Below, in pieces: positions 14,291 through 20,000 of a stretch of 20,000 nucleotides of DNA. The stretch is from Symbiodinium natans (taxonomy: Eukaryota; Sar; Dinophyceae; Suessiales; Symbiodiniaceae): positions 325,001-345,000 of the forward strand of contig CAJNDS010002535.1 in the NCBI GenBank assembly GCA_905221605.1, written 5' to 3'. The notes under the pieces are model-generated. The model saw only the letters and a list, made by a program, of their open reading frames with translations, did no database searches and had not been told where the DNA came from. Within the stretch, counting starts at the first letter, position 1, and each line of letters opens with the position of its first letter. The translations under genes and the position numbers were made by a program.

Positions 14291-14938
14291 CGGCCCTGGC
14301 CCTCTCCACAAGTCTGCCTCCAAGACAGCTTGGTCTGAGTCAGACTTGTGGTTGGGTCAGAGCCTGCCCCCCTTGCCAGTGGGGCAATGTCAATTGGTGG
14401 TGGCCGTGGGCGCCCGCAACGCAATGTTTTCTTACTCTGCTTAGAAGCATGGCAAATTGTGGTATTTTCCGTGTATTGTAATCGCTTTTGGATTTTGTAA
14501 ATATGGTCATTACTGAGTATTTGTAGTTGTTGTTTTGCATTTACGTTTACTTGTGTATTTGTTGCTTTCTGCATTGCGATTTTCGTCATGTTCTACGACC
14601 GTTTCAGGCTTTCTGTTGGAGACCACTGGATCACTGCAATGTGATCTACGCAATGGTTCTGCTTGATGCCTTCGTCAAAACGTCTACCTCTTGTGCTACA
14701 GTGGTTCCGAAAGGCATGCTTTGTTCTGTGAAGTCCTGAGCCTATGCAATCGCACATCCATACAGTTTGGAACTTGGGGGGGGGGGGGGGGAAGGAGGGG
14801 GACGTCGGCGGGTAATATGCCAGGCTAGTGAGTACAAACGGGTACTCTGCCGGGCCGTATCCACTCGAAAATATACAAGGATGGAAAAGAGAACATATAG
14901 GACATCAGATAGCTATTGAATACCTCCACCCGCACACC
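14291..14938. other. Unique spacer, no supported gene
   Basis: With the preceding cluster this is the longest stretch without telomere repeats (about 13830-14938). It is AT-richer at 14440-14600. A 70-codon plus-strand frame (14527-14739) and others are short and unrecognised. G17 lies at 14776-14792. Confidence 0.5.
14776..14792. repeat. G17 homopolymer
   Basis: Seventeen consecutive G, followed by AAGGAGGGGG. Confidence 0.9.
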
Positions 14939-14975
14939 CAAACCCCAAACCCTGAAACCCTAAACCCTTAATCCT
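14939..14975 (-). repeat. Short degenerate CCCTAAA block
   Basis: CCCAAACCCCAAACCCTGAAA then two clean units. Confidence 0.8.
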
Positions 14976-15112
14976 TACAGGAAATCAGGCGGTCCGTCAT
15001 GGAGACGGTTTCACCGGGCGATCCCTCAGGCGAGGAGCTCGGCGACGGCAGAGTGTAATGAACTGCGCAGAGCAACGGTGGTTTGGGTTGGCTAGCGATC
15101 TAGGGGATGGGG

Positions 15113-15215
15113 TTTCGGGTTTCGGGTTTCGGGTTTCGGGTTTCGGGTTTCGGGTTTCGGGTTTCGGGTTTCGGGTTTCGGGTTTAGGGTTTAGGCTTTA
15201 AGGTCTAGGGTTTAG
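15113..15215 (+). repeat. Homogeneous TTTCGGG array with TTTAGGG edge
   Basis: Ten perfect TTTCGGG units (15113-15182) followed by TTTAGGG and decaying units. The complete absence of the canonical A over 70 bp points to local amplification of a single A-to-C variant. Confidence 0.95.
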
Positions 15216-15344
15216 GGTTTGGCTTTGCGCTCTTGATTCAGGCTTTCAGACTTTCGGGCTTTAGTGGGCGGGCTTTTGGGTAATTTTCCCTTCAGGCGGT
15301 TGAAGAATGGAATCTGCTGGTCGGGTGCCCAGTGGCCCTGAACT
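15216..15344. other. Spacer, no recognised feature
   Basis: Unique sequence. Confidence 0.55.
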
Positions 15345-15383
15345 CCCTACCCTACAATACCCTACGCCCTAAACCCTATCCCG

Positions 15384-15473
15384 ATCTGTCGAGATTCTTG
15401 CAACTAAAGCTCTAAACCCTATGTTACCATATGTATAAGCCCTATCTGTCGGGCGTCTTAGAACTAAAGCTCT
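15384..15473. repeat. 60-bp tandem repeat, two diverged copies
   Basis: ATCTGTCGAGATTCTTGCAA (15384-) continues to AACTAAAGCTCT; ATCTGTCGGGCGTCTTAGAA (15444-) continues to the same end. They agree at about 24 of 30 bases. A CCCTAAA-like unit follows each copy closely. Confidence 0.7.
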
Positions 15474-15484
15474 CAAGCTCTTAT

Positions 15485-15572
15485 AACCCTAAACCCTAAA
15501 CCCTAAACCCTAAACCCTAAACCCTAAACCCTAAACCCTAAACCCTAAACCCTAAACCCTAAACCCTAAACC
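15485..15572 (-). repeat. Pure CCCTAAA block
   Basis: Twelve to thirteen perfect units with an abrupt right end. Confidence 0.95.
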
Positions 15573-15632
15573 AAACTGAACGTTTGTAGGGTTCAGGCTT
15601 TCGGTTTACGGGTTTAGGGTTCGTGTCCGCAC
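15573..15632. repeat. Small hairpin leading into inverted telomere-like units
   Basis: CAAAC-TGAAC-GTTTG (15573-15587) is a perfect 5-bp stem at the point where CCCTAAA units give way to degenerate TAGGGTT and TTTAGGG units (15588-15632), so the two orientations face away from each other around the hairpin. Confidence 0.6.
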
Positions 15633-15696
15633 AGGCTCCGACGAAGGTCGTCGAGCCATAGGACTCCACGAAACGTCGATTAACGGCTAAAGGTTT

Positions 15697-15790
15697 ATAG
15701 GGGCTAGGGTCTAGGGTCTAGGGTTTAGGGTTTAGGGTTTAGGGTTTAGGGTTTAGGTTTTAGGTTTTTGGGTTTATAGGGTTTAGGGTA
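15697..15790 (+). repeat. Telomere-like block, TTTAGGG
   Basis: About eleven units with TCTAGGG at the left and TTTATAGGG at both edges. Confidence 0.9.
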
Positions 15791-15950
15791 AATACCCGGA
15801 AAGAAACAACCGACGCGGCTTTGTGGTGTGTATCAAGTCCGATGTAGAAGGCAAAAATATCATGTGTAAACACATACTACACAAGTCCCAAGAGCAAAAG
15901 TACTTCATTGGGATTTGCCTAGCTTTCAAAAGAACGCTGATGGAAGGCCT

Positions 15951-15990
15951 TAGCCGTAGAACTCAGCTTGCACGGTAAACTCTCTGACGG
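15951..15990 (+). repeat. 40-bp dispersed repeat, copy 1
   Basis: Contains AGAACTCAGCTTGCAC, then GTAAACT-TCTGA. The same sequence with a few changes is at 16687-16725. The repeated unit may be a fragment of a larger element whose remainder has diverged. Confidence 0.7.
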
Positions 15991-16300
15991 TTCCATTTTG
16001 TTCTCTGGCTTGTGCTTGGCAAACGGTTCCCCAAACCCAGGTAGCTCTATCAAAAGTTACGCAAAAAAAGTGTTGGCCGAACCTCGACAAATCGGGGGAG
16101 ACGGGTGCGAGCATGTGCCCTGTTCCTTCTCAAGGCGAACCTCTGCAAACCCTGCCCTGTTGCATGAAGAGGTGCATGGTGCTTAGATTTGCCTGCCCTG
16201 TTGCCAAAACAAACCAGCGGAGTTCGACGAACCTTTCGCCGCAATTTTTGGGCTCGAACATGGGCAGGCCCCGCCACGAAGCCCTAGGTGTTTTTGTGTT

Positions 16301-16338
16301 TCTTTTTTGATTTTTGTTTTTTTTTTGTGGGGGGGGGG
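16301..16338. repeat. T-rich tract followed by G run
   Basis: Interrupted poly-T (TTTTTTGATTTTTG, then T10) followed by GTGGGGGGGGGG. It is the mirror orientation of the C10-A15 pair in FB-C, but the surroundings do not match. Confidence 0.8.
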
Positions 16339-16556
16339 TATTATACAATTATTACAAAGGGAGAATATCAGAAACATTTTCCGACCCCCAGATTCAACTC
16401 TAAACCTTAACCCCCATGTCACGAGCACGGCGAAATTAGTAAAGGCTTGAGAACTCCCTTGGGCACGAAGCTATCCAAGCCTGCACCTGCAAACTTAAGC
16501 CCCGCAGCCGCAGATACTAACGTAAAGCCTATAAAGCACGTTAATGTACTCAATGG

Positions 16557-16650
16557 GCCCAATACCCCTTAAGAAAGGAATGTGCCCCAAGTCATATTAA
16601 GGATCCCTGATACTATTTGAGGTATATTCCTTACTACAGGGGCATTGGGC
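16557..16650. repeat. Foldback element FB-F, copy 2
   Basis: The left arm GCCCAATACCCCTTAAGAAA continues as GGAATGTGCCCCAA. The right arm is its inverted complement with 27 of 35 positions matching and ends CAGGGGCATTGGGC. GGATCC sits near the centre. Total 94 bp. Homologous to 9361-9453. Confidence 0.75.
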
Positions 16651-16686
16651 TCTCTGGGTAACTCTAGTGGAACTTACCCGGGTGCT

Positions 16687-16725
16687 TAGTGCAGAACTCA
16701 GCTTGCACTGTAAATTATCTGAAGA
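16687..16725 (+). repeat. 40-bp dispersed repeat, copy 2
   Basis: Shares AGAACTCAGCTTGCAC and the following GTAAA-T-TCTGA pattern with 15951-15990, same orientation, about 736 bp apart. Confidence 0.7.
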
Positions 16726-16776
16726 ATCGACTGTTTGTGTATGACTTGCGTGCTGTCTGCAAAAATCACAAATAAG

Positions 16777-16799
16777 ACCCTAAACCCTAAACCCTAAAA
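16777..16799 (-). repeat. Short CCCTAAA block
   Basis: Three units between unique flanks. Confidence 0.9.
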
Positions 16800-16950
16800 G
16801 CTAGCAAAGTTAAGATCTGCAGAGGCACTTGGTTGTCACAGACTATGCATGGAGTTTGGCCTTCGACATAGCCTTGATGGTCTATAGTGAATGCCAAGCC
16901 CTAAGCCCTTTATCCCACACCCCGGAACGGAACCCTAACTCTGGGTCTTC

Positions 16951-17014
16951 AACCCTAAGCCCTAAACCCTAAACCCTAAACCCTAAACCCTAAACCCTAA
17001 ACCCTAAACCCTAA
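16951..17014 (-). repeat. Telomere-like block, CCCTAAA
   Basis: One CCCTAAG then seven pure CCCTAAA units. Isolated degenerate units lie just upstream (16895-16940). Confidence 0.92.
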
Positions 17015-17099
17015 GGGGTTCGACGAAGTTCGGCCAAAACCCCCATGGTTCGAAACCTTGGGGCCTCCGCCGGGCCCCAGAGGGCCTAACTACGCCCAT

Positions 17100-17215
17100 T
17101 AGCCCTGAGACTCAGAAACCAAAAGAGCCCGAAGACCCCAAAACCCCAAATAAGCCCAGATAAGACCCAAAACCCTACAACCCTAAACGCCCGAGACCCT
17201 ACAACTCTAAAACCC
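17100..17215 (-). repeat. Degenerate CCCTAAA-like stretch
   Basis: Diverged units such as CCCCAAAACCCCAAAT and CCCTACAACCCTAAACG. Old or partial. Confidence 0.6.
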
Positions 17216-17316
17216 TCTTAGGAGATCCTTTCGGCTATACTTGGGCCCCAAAGCTACTCTATAGGAACCCCTGGAAGCCCGAAGTATAGACTATACATGC
17301 ACATGGATCCTTAGTT

Positions 17317-17373
17317 AACCCTAAACCCTAAACCCTAACCCTAAACCCTAAACTTTACCCTGAACCCTAAACC
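17317..17373 (-). repeat. Telomere-like block, CCCTAAA
   Basis: About seven units, one CCCTAA. A perfect small palindrome GTATAG-A-CTATAC lies upstream at 17284-17296. Confidence 0.9.
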
Positions 17374-17430
17374 ATTCCACATGTGGACTCGACTACCCTC
17401 ACGCCAAGACCCAACGACTCGACTTCTTTC

Positions 17431-17567
17431 CCCTACTACCCCCCTCTATACTATCCCCCTAGGTTCCCCCCCATAACTCAGGCTATTTAGGGAGAATTAT
17501 TCAGCGTAAAATTAAGGTTATTTAAGGGGGGAACCTAGGGGGGGGGGTAGTATAGCGGGGGGTAGGG
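17431..17567. repeat. Foldback element FB-G
   Basis: The left arm contains CTATACTATCCCCCTAGG then TTCCCCCC; the right arm contains GGGGGGAACCTAGGGGGGGG then TAGTATAG. They form an inverted repeat of about 40 bp with one indel in the C/G run, around an AT-rich centre. About 137 bp in total, single copy. Confidence 0.75.
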
Positions 17568-17593
17568 TGTGTGAGGGGCAGTGCTCCGAGTCC

Positions 17594-17685
17594 CCTCAAA
17601 CCCTCAAACCCTCAACCCGGCATCCCCGAAACGCTACGCCCCGACGCCCTAAGAGCCAGAACCCTAAGTCCCCAAACCTGAACAT
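17594..17685 (-). repeat. Degenerate CCCTAAA-like lead-in
   Basis: CCCTCAA units and unique bases before the long array. Confidence 0.6.
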
Positions 17686-17905
17686 GCCCTAAACCCTAAA
17701 CCCTAAACCCTAAACCCTAAACCCTAAACCCTAAACCCTAAACCCTAAACCCTAAACCCTAAACCCTAAACCCTAAACCCTAAACCCTAAACCCTAAACC
17801 CTAAACCCTAAACCCTAAACCCTAACCCTAAACCCTAAACCCTAAACCCTAAACCCTAAACCCTAAACCCTAAACCCCAACCCTAAACCCTAAACCCTAA
17901 ACCCC
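17686..17905 (-). repeat. Longest telomere-like array, about 31 CCCTAAA units
   Basis: Almost uninterrupted CCCTAAA over about 220 bp, with a single CCCTAA near 17820 and one CCCCAA near 17875. Unique sequence continues on both sides, so it is interstitial in this assembly. Confidence 0.96.
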
Positions 17906-18489
17906 CGTAATAGCCTCAGATCTGCTGGCCTGATTCCATCGCCGAACTTCCCGCGCACCCCATGATCGGGGACCTCGCATTGCGCTGGAGGCAAAGCACT
18001 TCTTAGAAGGGACTCTGGATGGGATGTTCCCCCTTTTTCTAACGCCCCCCCCCCCCCCCCCCAACCCCCCGCTGGCGCTGCTGACACTGTGCTGAGTCGA
18101 AAACGACAACTGGGAAAGAAGGCAATTCAGCGGAAGAGATCCGTCTCTCACAGCTTGCATGCAATGGTCCAGCACATTAATTAGCTGAATGCTGAAGGTG
18201 CTCTTAGCTGGGTTTCTCGATGACACGACCGCTCACCGTTCGCAAGTTGTGTCGAGTGAGCTCGAGAGAGACTTCTCGGCTGGAATGAACAAGGATGCAA
18301 GCGCTTGATTCATGTAGGACTGCTGCTGCTGCTGTAGATGTTCAGGTGCGTTACAGGTAGCCTTCAAAAATAGAAGGCCTCCAAACGGCACTCGGATTTA
18401 GGGGGTTGCTCCCATACACGACTCACCTGAGAATCTGTTCGTTGCCGGTCGCTTTGTTGCTTGCAAGGTCGGCCCTGTTTTTTCTGAAG
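17906..18489. other. Unique spacer with C18 tract, no supported gene
   Basis: GC-rich non-repetitive sequence. GGGATGTTCCCCC followed by CTAAC at 18021-18042 resembles the FB-H end and may be a remnant. C18 at 18045-18062; a (CTG)5 run at 18320-18334. Minus-strand frames of 65 and 109 codons cross the C tract and end in translated telomere repeat, so they are not called. Confidence 0.5.
18045..18062. repeat. C18 homopolymer
   Basis: Eighteen consecutive C followed by AACCCCCC. Confidence 0.9.
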
Positions 18490-18580
18490 CCCCTAAACCC
18501 TAAACCCTAAACCCCCAGCCCTAAACCCTAAACCCTAAACCCTAACCCCCCCGGCCCTAAACCTTAGGCCCGAAACCCTA
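18490..18580 (-). repeat. CCCTAAA block with C-rich interruptions
   Basis: Two clean groups (18491-18512 and 18519-18545) separated by CCCCCAG, then a degenerate tail. Confidence 0.9.
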
Positions 18581-18680
18581 AAGGGTTGAAGGCTCACAGC
18601 TGCAGACGTGAAAAGCAATATTCGCCCACAAAACAACCTCCCGAATCAAGAAAGCCGGCTGCTGCTCCAAGAAATCTGCC

Positions 18681-18845
18681 TTGGGATGTTCCCCCGTATG
18701 CTAACAGTCCTTCATGGGGATCGTAGTACTCCCTACGAAAATCCCTGCTAAGGACTGTTATATACTAACCGTTCGTTATAGGGATCGTAGTACCCCCTAC
18801 TATAATCCCTACTAAGGACTGCTAGTATACGGGGGAACATCCCAA
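18681..18845. repeat. Foldback element FB-H, nested double hairpin
   Basis: The ends TTGGGATGTTCCCCCGTATG and ATACGGGGGAACATCCCAA are inverted complements; the full 32-bp arms match at 30 positions. Inside are two tandem copies of a 44-bp unit (18717-18760 and 18781-18824) which are themselves foldbacks: TAACAGTCCTT (18702) pairs perfectly with AAGGACTGTTA (18750), and TATACTA (18761) with TAGTATA (18823). The whole could extrude as a three-arm cruciform. No coding frame. Confidence 0.85.
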
Positions 18846-19173
18846 TCTACACCGCTGAGAAGGCCTGTACAAGGCTGCCTGGCACATGCCAAGGAAAACC
18901 AGTCAAGAAGCCCATAAGGTCTCAAATCGAGGGAAAAAAAGGCAGCAAACATACCAGAAAACCAGGAAGGCTACAAACACAGACCTAAACCCCCAAAGTA
19001 TGGGTATGCAAACTCATGGCCCTGGGTTTTGGTCTATTTGCGCAACATACTTTTTGGGGAGGGGGGGGGGGTCCCGGTAAACCCTAAACCCCAACAAAGA
19101 CCCTGCCTGGCCACGTGCCGAGGGCACAAAGGTAGTGGCACTATGTCGGAGCTGCTTGCAGCTGCGGAAAGAA
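18846..19173. other. Unique spacer, no supported gene
   Basis: Mostly unique. A G-rich run lies at 19056-19071 and a short CCCTAAACCCC at 19081-19091. Frames of 64 and 70 codons overlap on opposite strands without recognisable content. Confidence 0.5.
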
Positions 19174-19306
19174 TCTACATGGAGGTTCATGGTACTCATT
19201 AACCAATTAACTGTACTTACATGCACTAATAACCATGTTAGGGCACTTAAGGGGCTTATAAGTACAGTTATACTTGGTTAAGAAGTACCATGAACCTCCA
19301 AGTAGA
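19174..19306. repeat. Foldback element FB-A, best copy
   Basis: The left arm TCTACATGGAGGTTCATGGT and the right arm ACCATGAACCTCCAAGTAGA belong to a 33-bp terminal inverted repeat with 30 matches. The complementarity continues inward (TTAACTGTACTTA against TAAGTACAGTTA), so most of the 133 bp folds back. It is the reference for the copies at 216, 556, 4987 and the fragments at 10554 and 12302. No target duplication is evident. Confidence 0.85.
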
Positions 19307-19318
19307 CCCAAGAGCAAG

Positions 19319-19417
19319 CCAGGAATCAGGAGGGTGCCCCTTGTTGGGATTTATAAAGGTTCTTTGAAGTGAAGGGGACCCAAAATCCGAAAAAAGGGAA
19401 CGAGGGCCTACTCTGGG
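19319..19417. repeat. FB-E element, copy 2
   Basis: CCAGGAATC, AGGGTGCCCCTTGTTGGGAT, TTATAAAGG, CCCAAAATCC, AAAGGGAACGAGGG and CTACTCTGGG follow the motif order of 7841-7953 with indels. Unlike that copy it lacks a flanking direct repeat. Confidence 0.55.
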
Positions 19418-19483
19418 TTGAGAGCTTGGGTAGGATTTCAGCTCGAGGCTTCAGGGTTGAGGGCTTAGGATTTAGGCCTCCCG

Positions 19484-19626
19484 AAACCCTAAACCCTAAA
19501 CCCTACCCTAAACCCTCAACCCTAAACCCCCTAACCCCTAAACCCCCTAACCCCTAACCCCTAAAACCTAAACCCTAAACCCTAAACCCCCTAACCCCTA
19601 GCCCCTAACCCCTAAACCCTAAACCC
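19484..19626 (-). repeat. CCCTAAA block with CCCCCTAA variants
   Basis: About 19 units; 8- and 9-mers with extra C (CCCCCTAACCCCTAAA) alternate with heptamers. A few TTTAGG units in the opposite orientation precede it (19452-19475). Confidence 0.9.
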
Positions 19627-19661
19627 AAAGAGTGTAGGGCCTCTGCAATGTAAACCGCCCT

Positions 19662-19677
19662 GGGGGGGGGGGGGGGG
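19662..19677. repeat. G16 homopolymer
   Basis: Sixteen consecutive G preceded by CCGCCCT. Confidence 0.9.
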
Positions 19678-19743
19678 CTGATCGCTTAACGCGTCACCAA
19701 GAGCCGCGCGAGGTGATTTAGAACTTGACTGAACCCTGACGAG

Positions 19744-19843
19744 GTTAGATTTTAGGGTTTTAGGGTGTTTAGGGTTTAGGGTTTATAGGGTTTTGAGGGT
19801 GCTTGGGGTTTTTAGGGTTTTGAGGGTTTTTAGGGTTTAGGGT
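19744..19843 (+). repeat. TTTAGGG block, T-expanded and degenerate
   Basis: TTTTAGGG, TTTTGAGGG and TTTTTAGGG variants mixed with TTTAGGG. The 19844-20000 remainder is unique except for a short CCCTAACCCT at 19937-19946. Confidence 0.85.
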
Positions 19844-20000
19844 CAGTGTGCAAGGCTTTCCTTTCAGAGGCAAACCCTGATACTTGGCAGGCGTGTTCTT
19901 TGCTAAGAGTATCAAGAACATGCCCCAAACGCAAAACCCTAACCCTCGCCATTATGACCATGATCATGACAAGAATAACCATCGTCGTCGGCAGGACTGC

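Larger units (their letters stand above)
15791..16556. other. Long unique spacer, no supported gene
   Basis: About 765 bp almost free of telomere repeats. Five overlapping frames of 65-81 codons on both strands cover 15968-16428, none with a recognisable product, and the overlap itself suggests chance. It contains a T-rich/G10 tract (16301-16338) and one copy of a 40-bp repeat (15951). Confidence 0.5.

Noticed and set aside
13783-14589. A 268-codon minus-strand reading frame, the longest in the window
   Set aside because: Its central half is translated 9-bp repeat, open in every frame; one end reads into telomere-like sequence, and similar frames exist on both strands over the same bases. 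No domain or start context supports it.
15990-16010. CCATTTTG followed by GGCTTG, reminiscent of a dinoflagellate spliced leader
   Set aside because: Only scattered bases match; the conserved 22-base leader is not present on either strand.
15968-16428. A cluster of five 65-81 codon frames on both strands
   Set aside because: They overlap each other in several frames, none has a recognisable product, and one crosses the T/G homopolymer tract.
17686-17905. The long CCCTAAA array as a true chromosome end
   Set aside because: Unique sequence continues for over 2 kb beyond it on the right and 17 kb on the left, so in this assembly it is interstitial.
18673-18850. AATCT on each side of FB-H as a 5-bp target duplication
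   Set aside because: Using it would make the element ends unequal relative to the inverted repeats, and five bases is too little evidence.
819-19843. Regularly spaced repeats and spacers as a CRISPR array
   Set aside because: Repeats are 7-mers in variable-length blocks of both orientations, spacer lengths vary from tens of bases to over a kilobase, and no cas-like gene is present.

Overview
This window reads as nuclear DNA of a eukaryote whose telomere repeat is probably TTTAGGG/CCCTAAA, the form known from land plants, many green algae and alveolates such as dinoflagellates and chromerids. The sequence alone does not place it more precisely. I found no convincing protein gene, no tRNA or rRNA, no spliced-leader sequence, no recognisable transposase or reverse transcriptase, and no CRISPR array. 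The open reading frames present are short, low in complexity, or run into telomere-like repeats.

The dominant structure is a mosaic. About fifty blocks of telomere-like 7-mers, most 20-220 bp long, alternate with non-telomeric spacers of roughly 50-1100 bp from one end to the other. Orientation switches many times; in the strand column '+' means TTTAGGG reads 5'->3' on the given strand and '-' means CCCTAAA does. Many blocks are pure, others are degenerate, and several have been replaced locally by one homogeneous variant: 9-mer TTTCTAGGG (1681-1849), 8-mer TTTAGGGG (3166-3260), CCCTAAG (4078-4121), alternating TTTAGGG/TTTGGGG (11033-11092), a 13-mer (13443-13561) and TTTCGGG (15113-15182). 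The longest pure run is at 17686-17905, about 31 units. Head-to-head junctions occur near 870 and 5730.

The spacers hold a second layer: short foldback (palindromic, MITE-like) elements of about 90-165 bp with imperfect terminal inverted repeats. I group them into families FB-A to FB-H by shared ends; FB-A, FB-B, FB-E and FB-F have more than one copy in the window. One FB-E copy (7841-7953) lies between two 24-bp direct repeats that differ at one base, which looks like an insertion into telomere-like sequence with a long target duplication.

Some telomeric blocks are themselves bounded by duplicated flanking sequence (1217/1297, 8856/8898, more weakly 5811/5894 and 4038/4205), and one sits inside an inverted repeat (12536/12651). 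That fits insertion of telomere repeats at staggered breaks rather than decay of old chromosome ends.

Other contents are an AT/GT microsatellite (21-112), a CAC/CCG trinucleotide tract (4474-4576), a 108-bp tandem duplication (6717-6931), a 9-bp repeat cluster in both orientations (13950-14290) and five G or C homopolymers of 16-19 bases. The region resembles subtelomeric or heterochromatic accessory DNA, not a coding locus.
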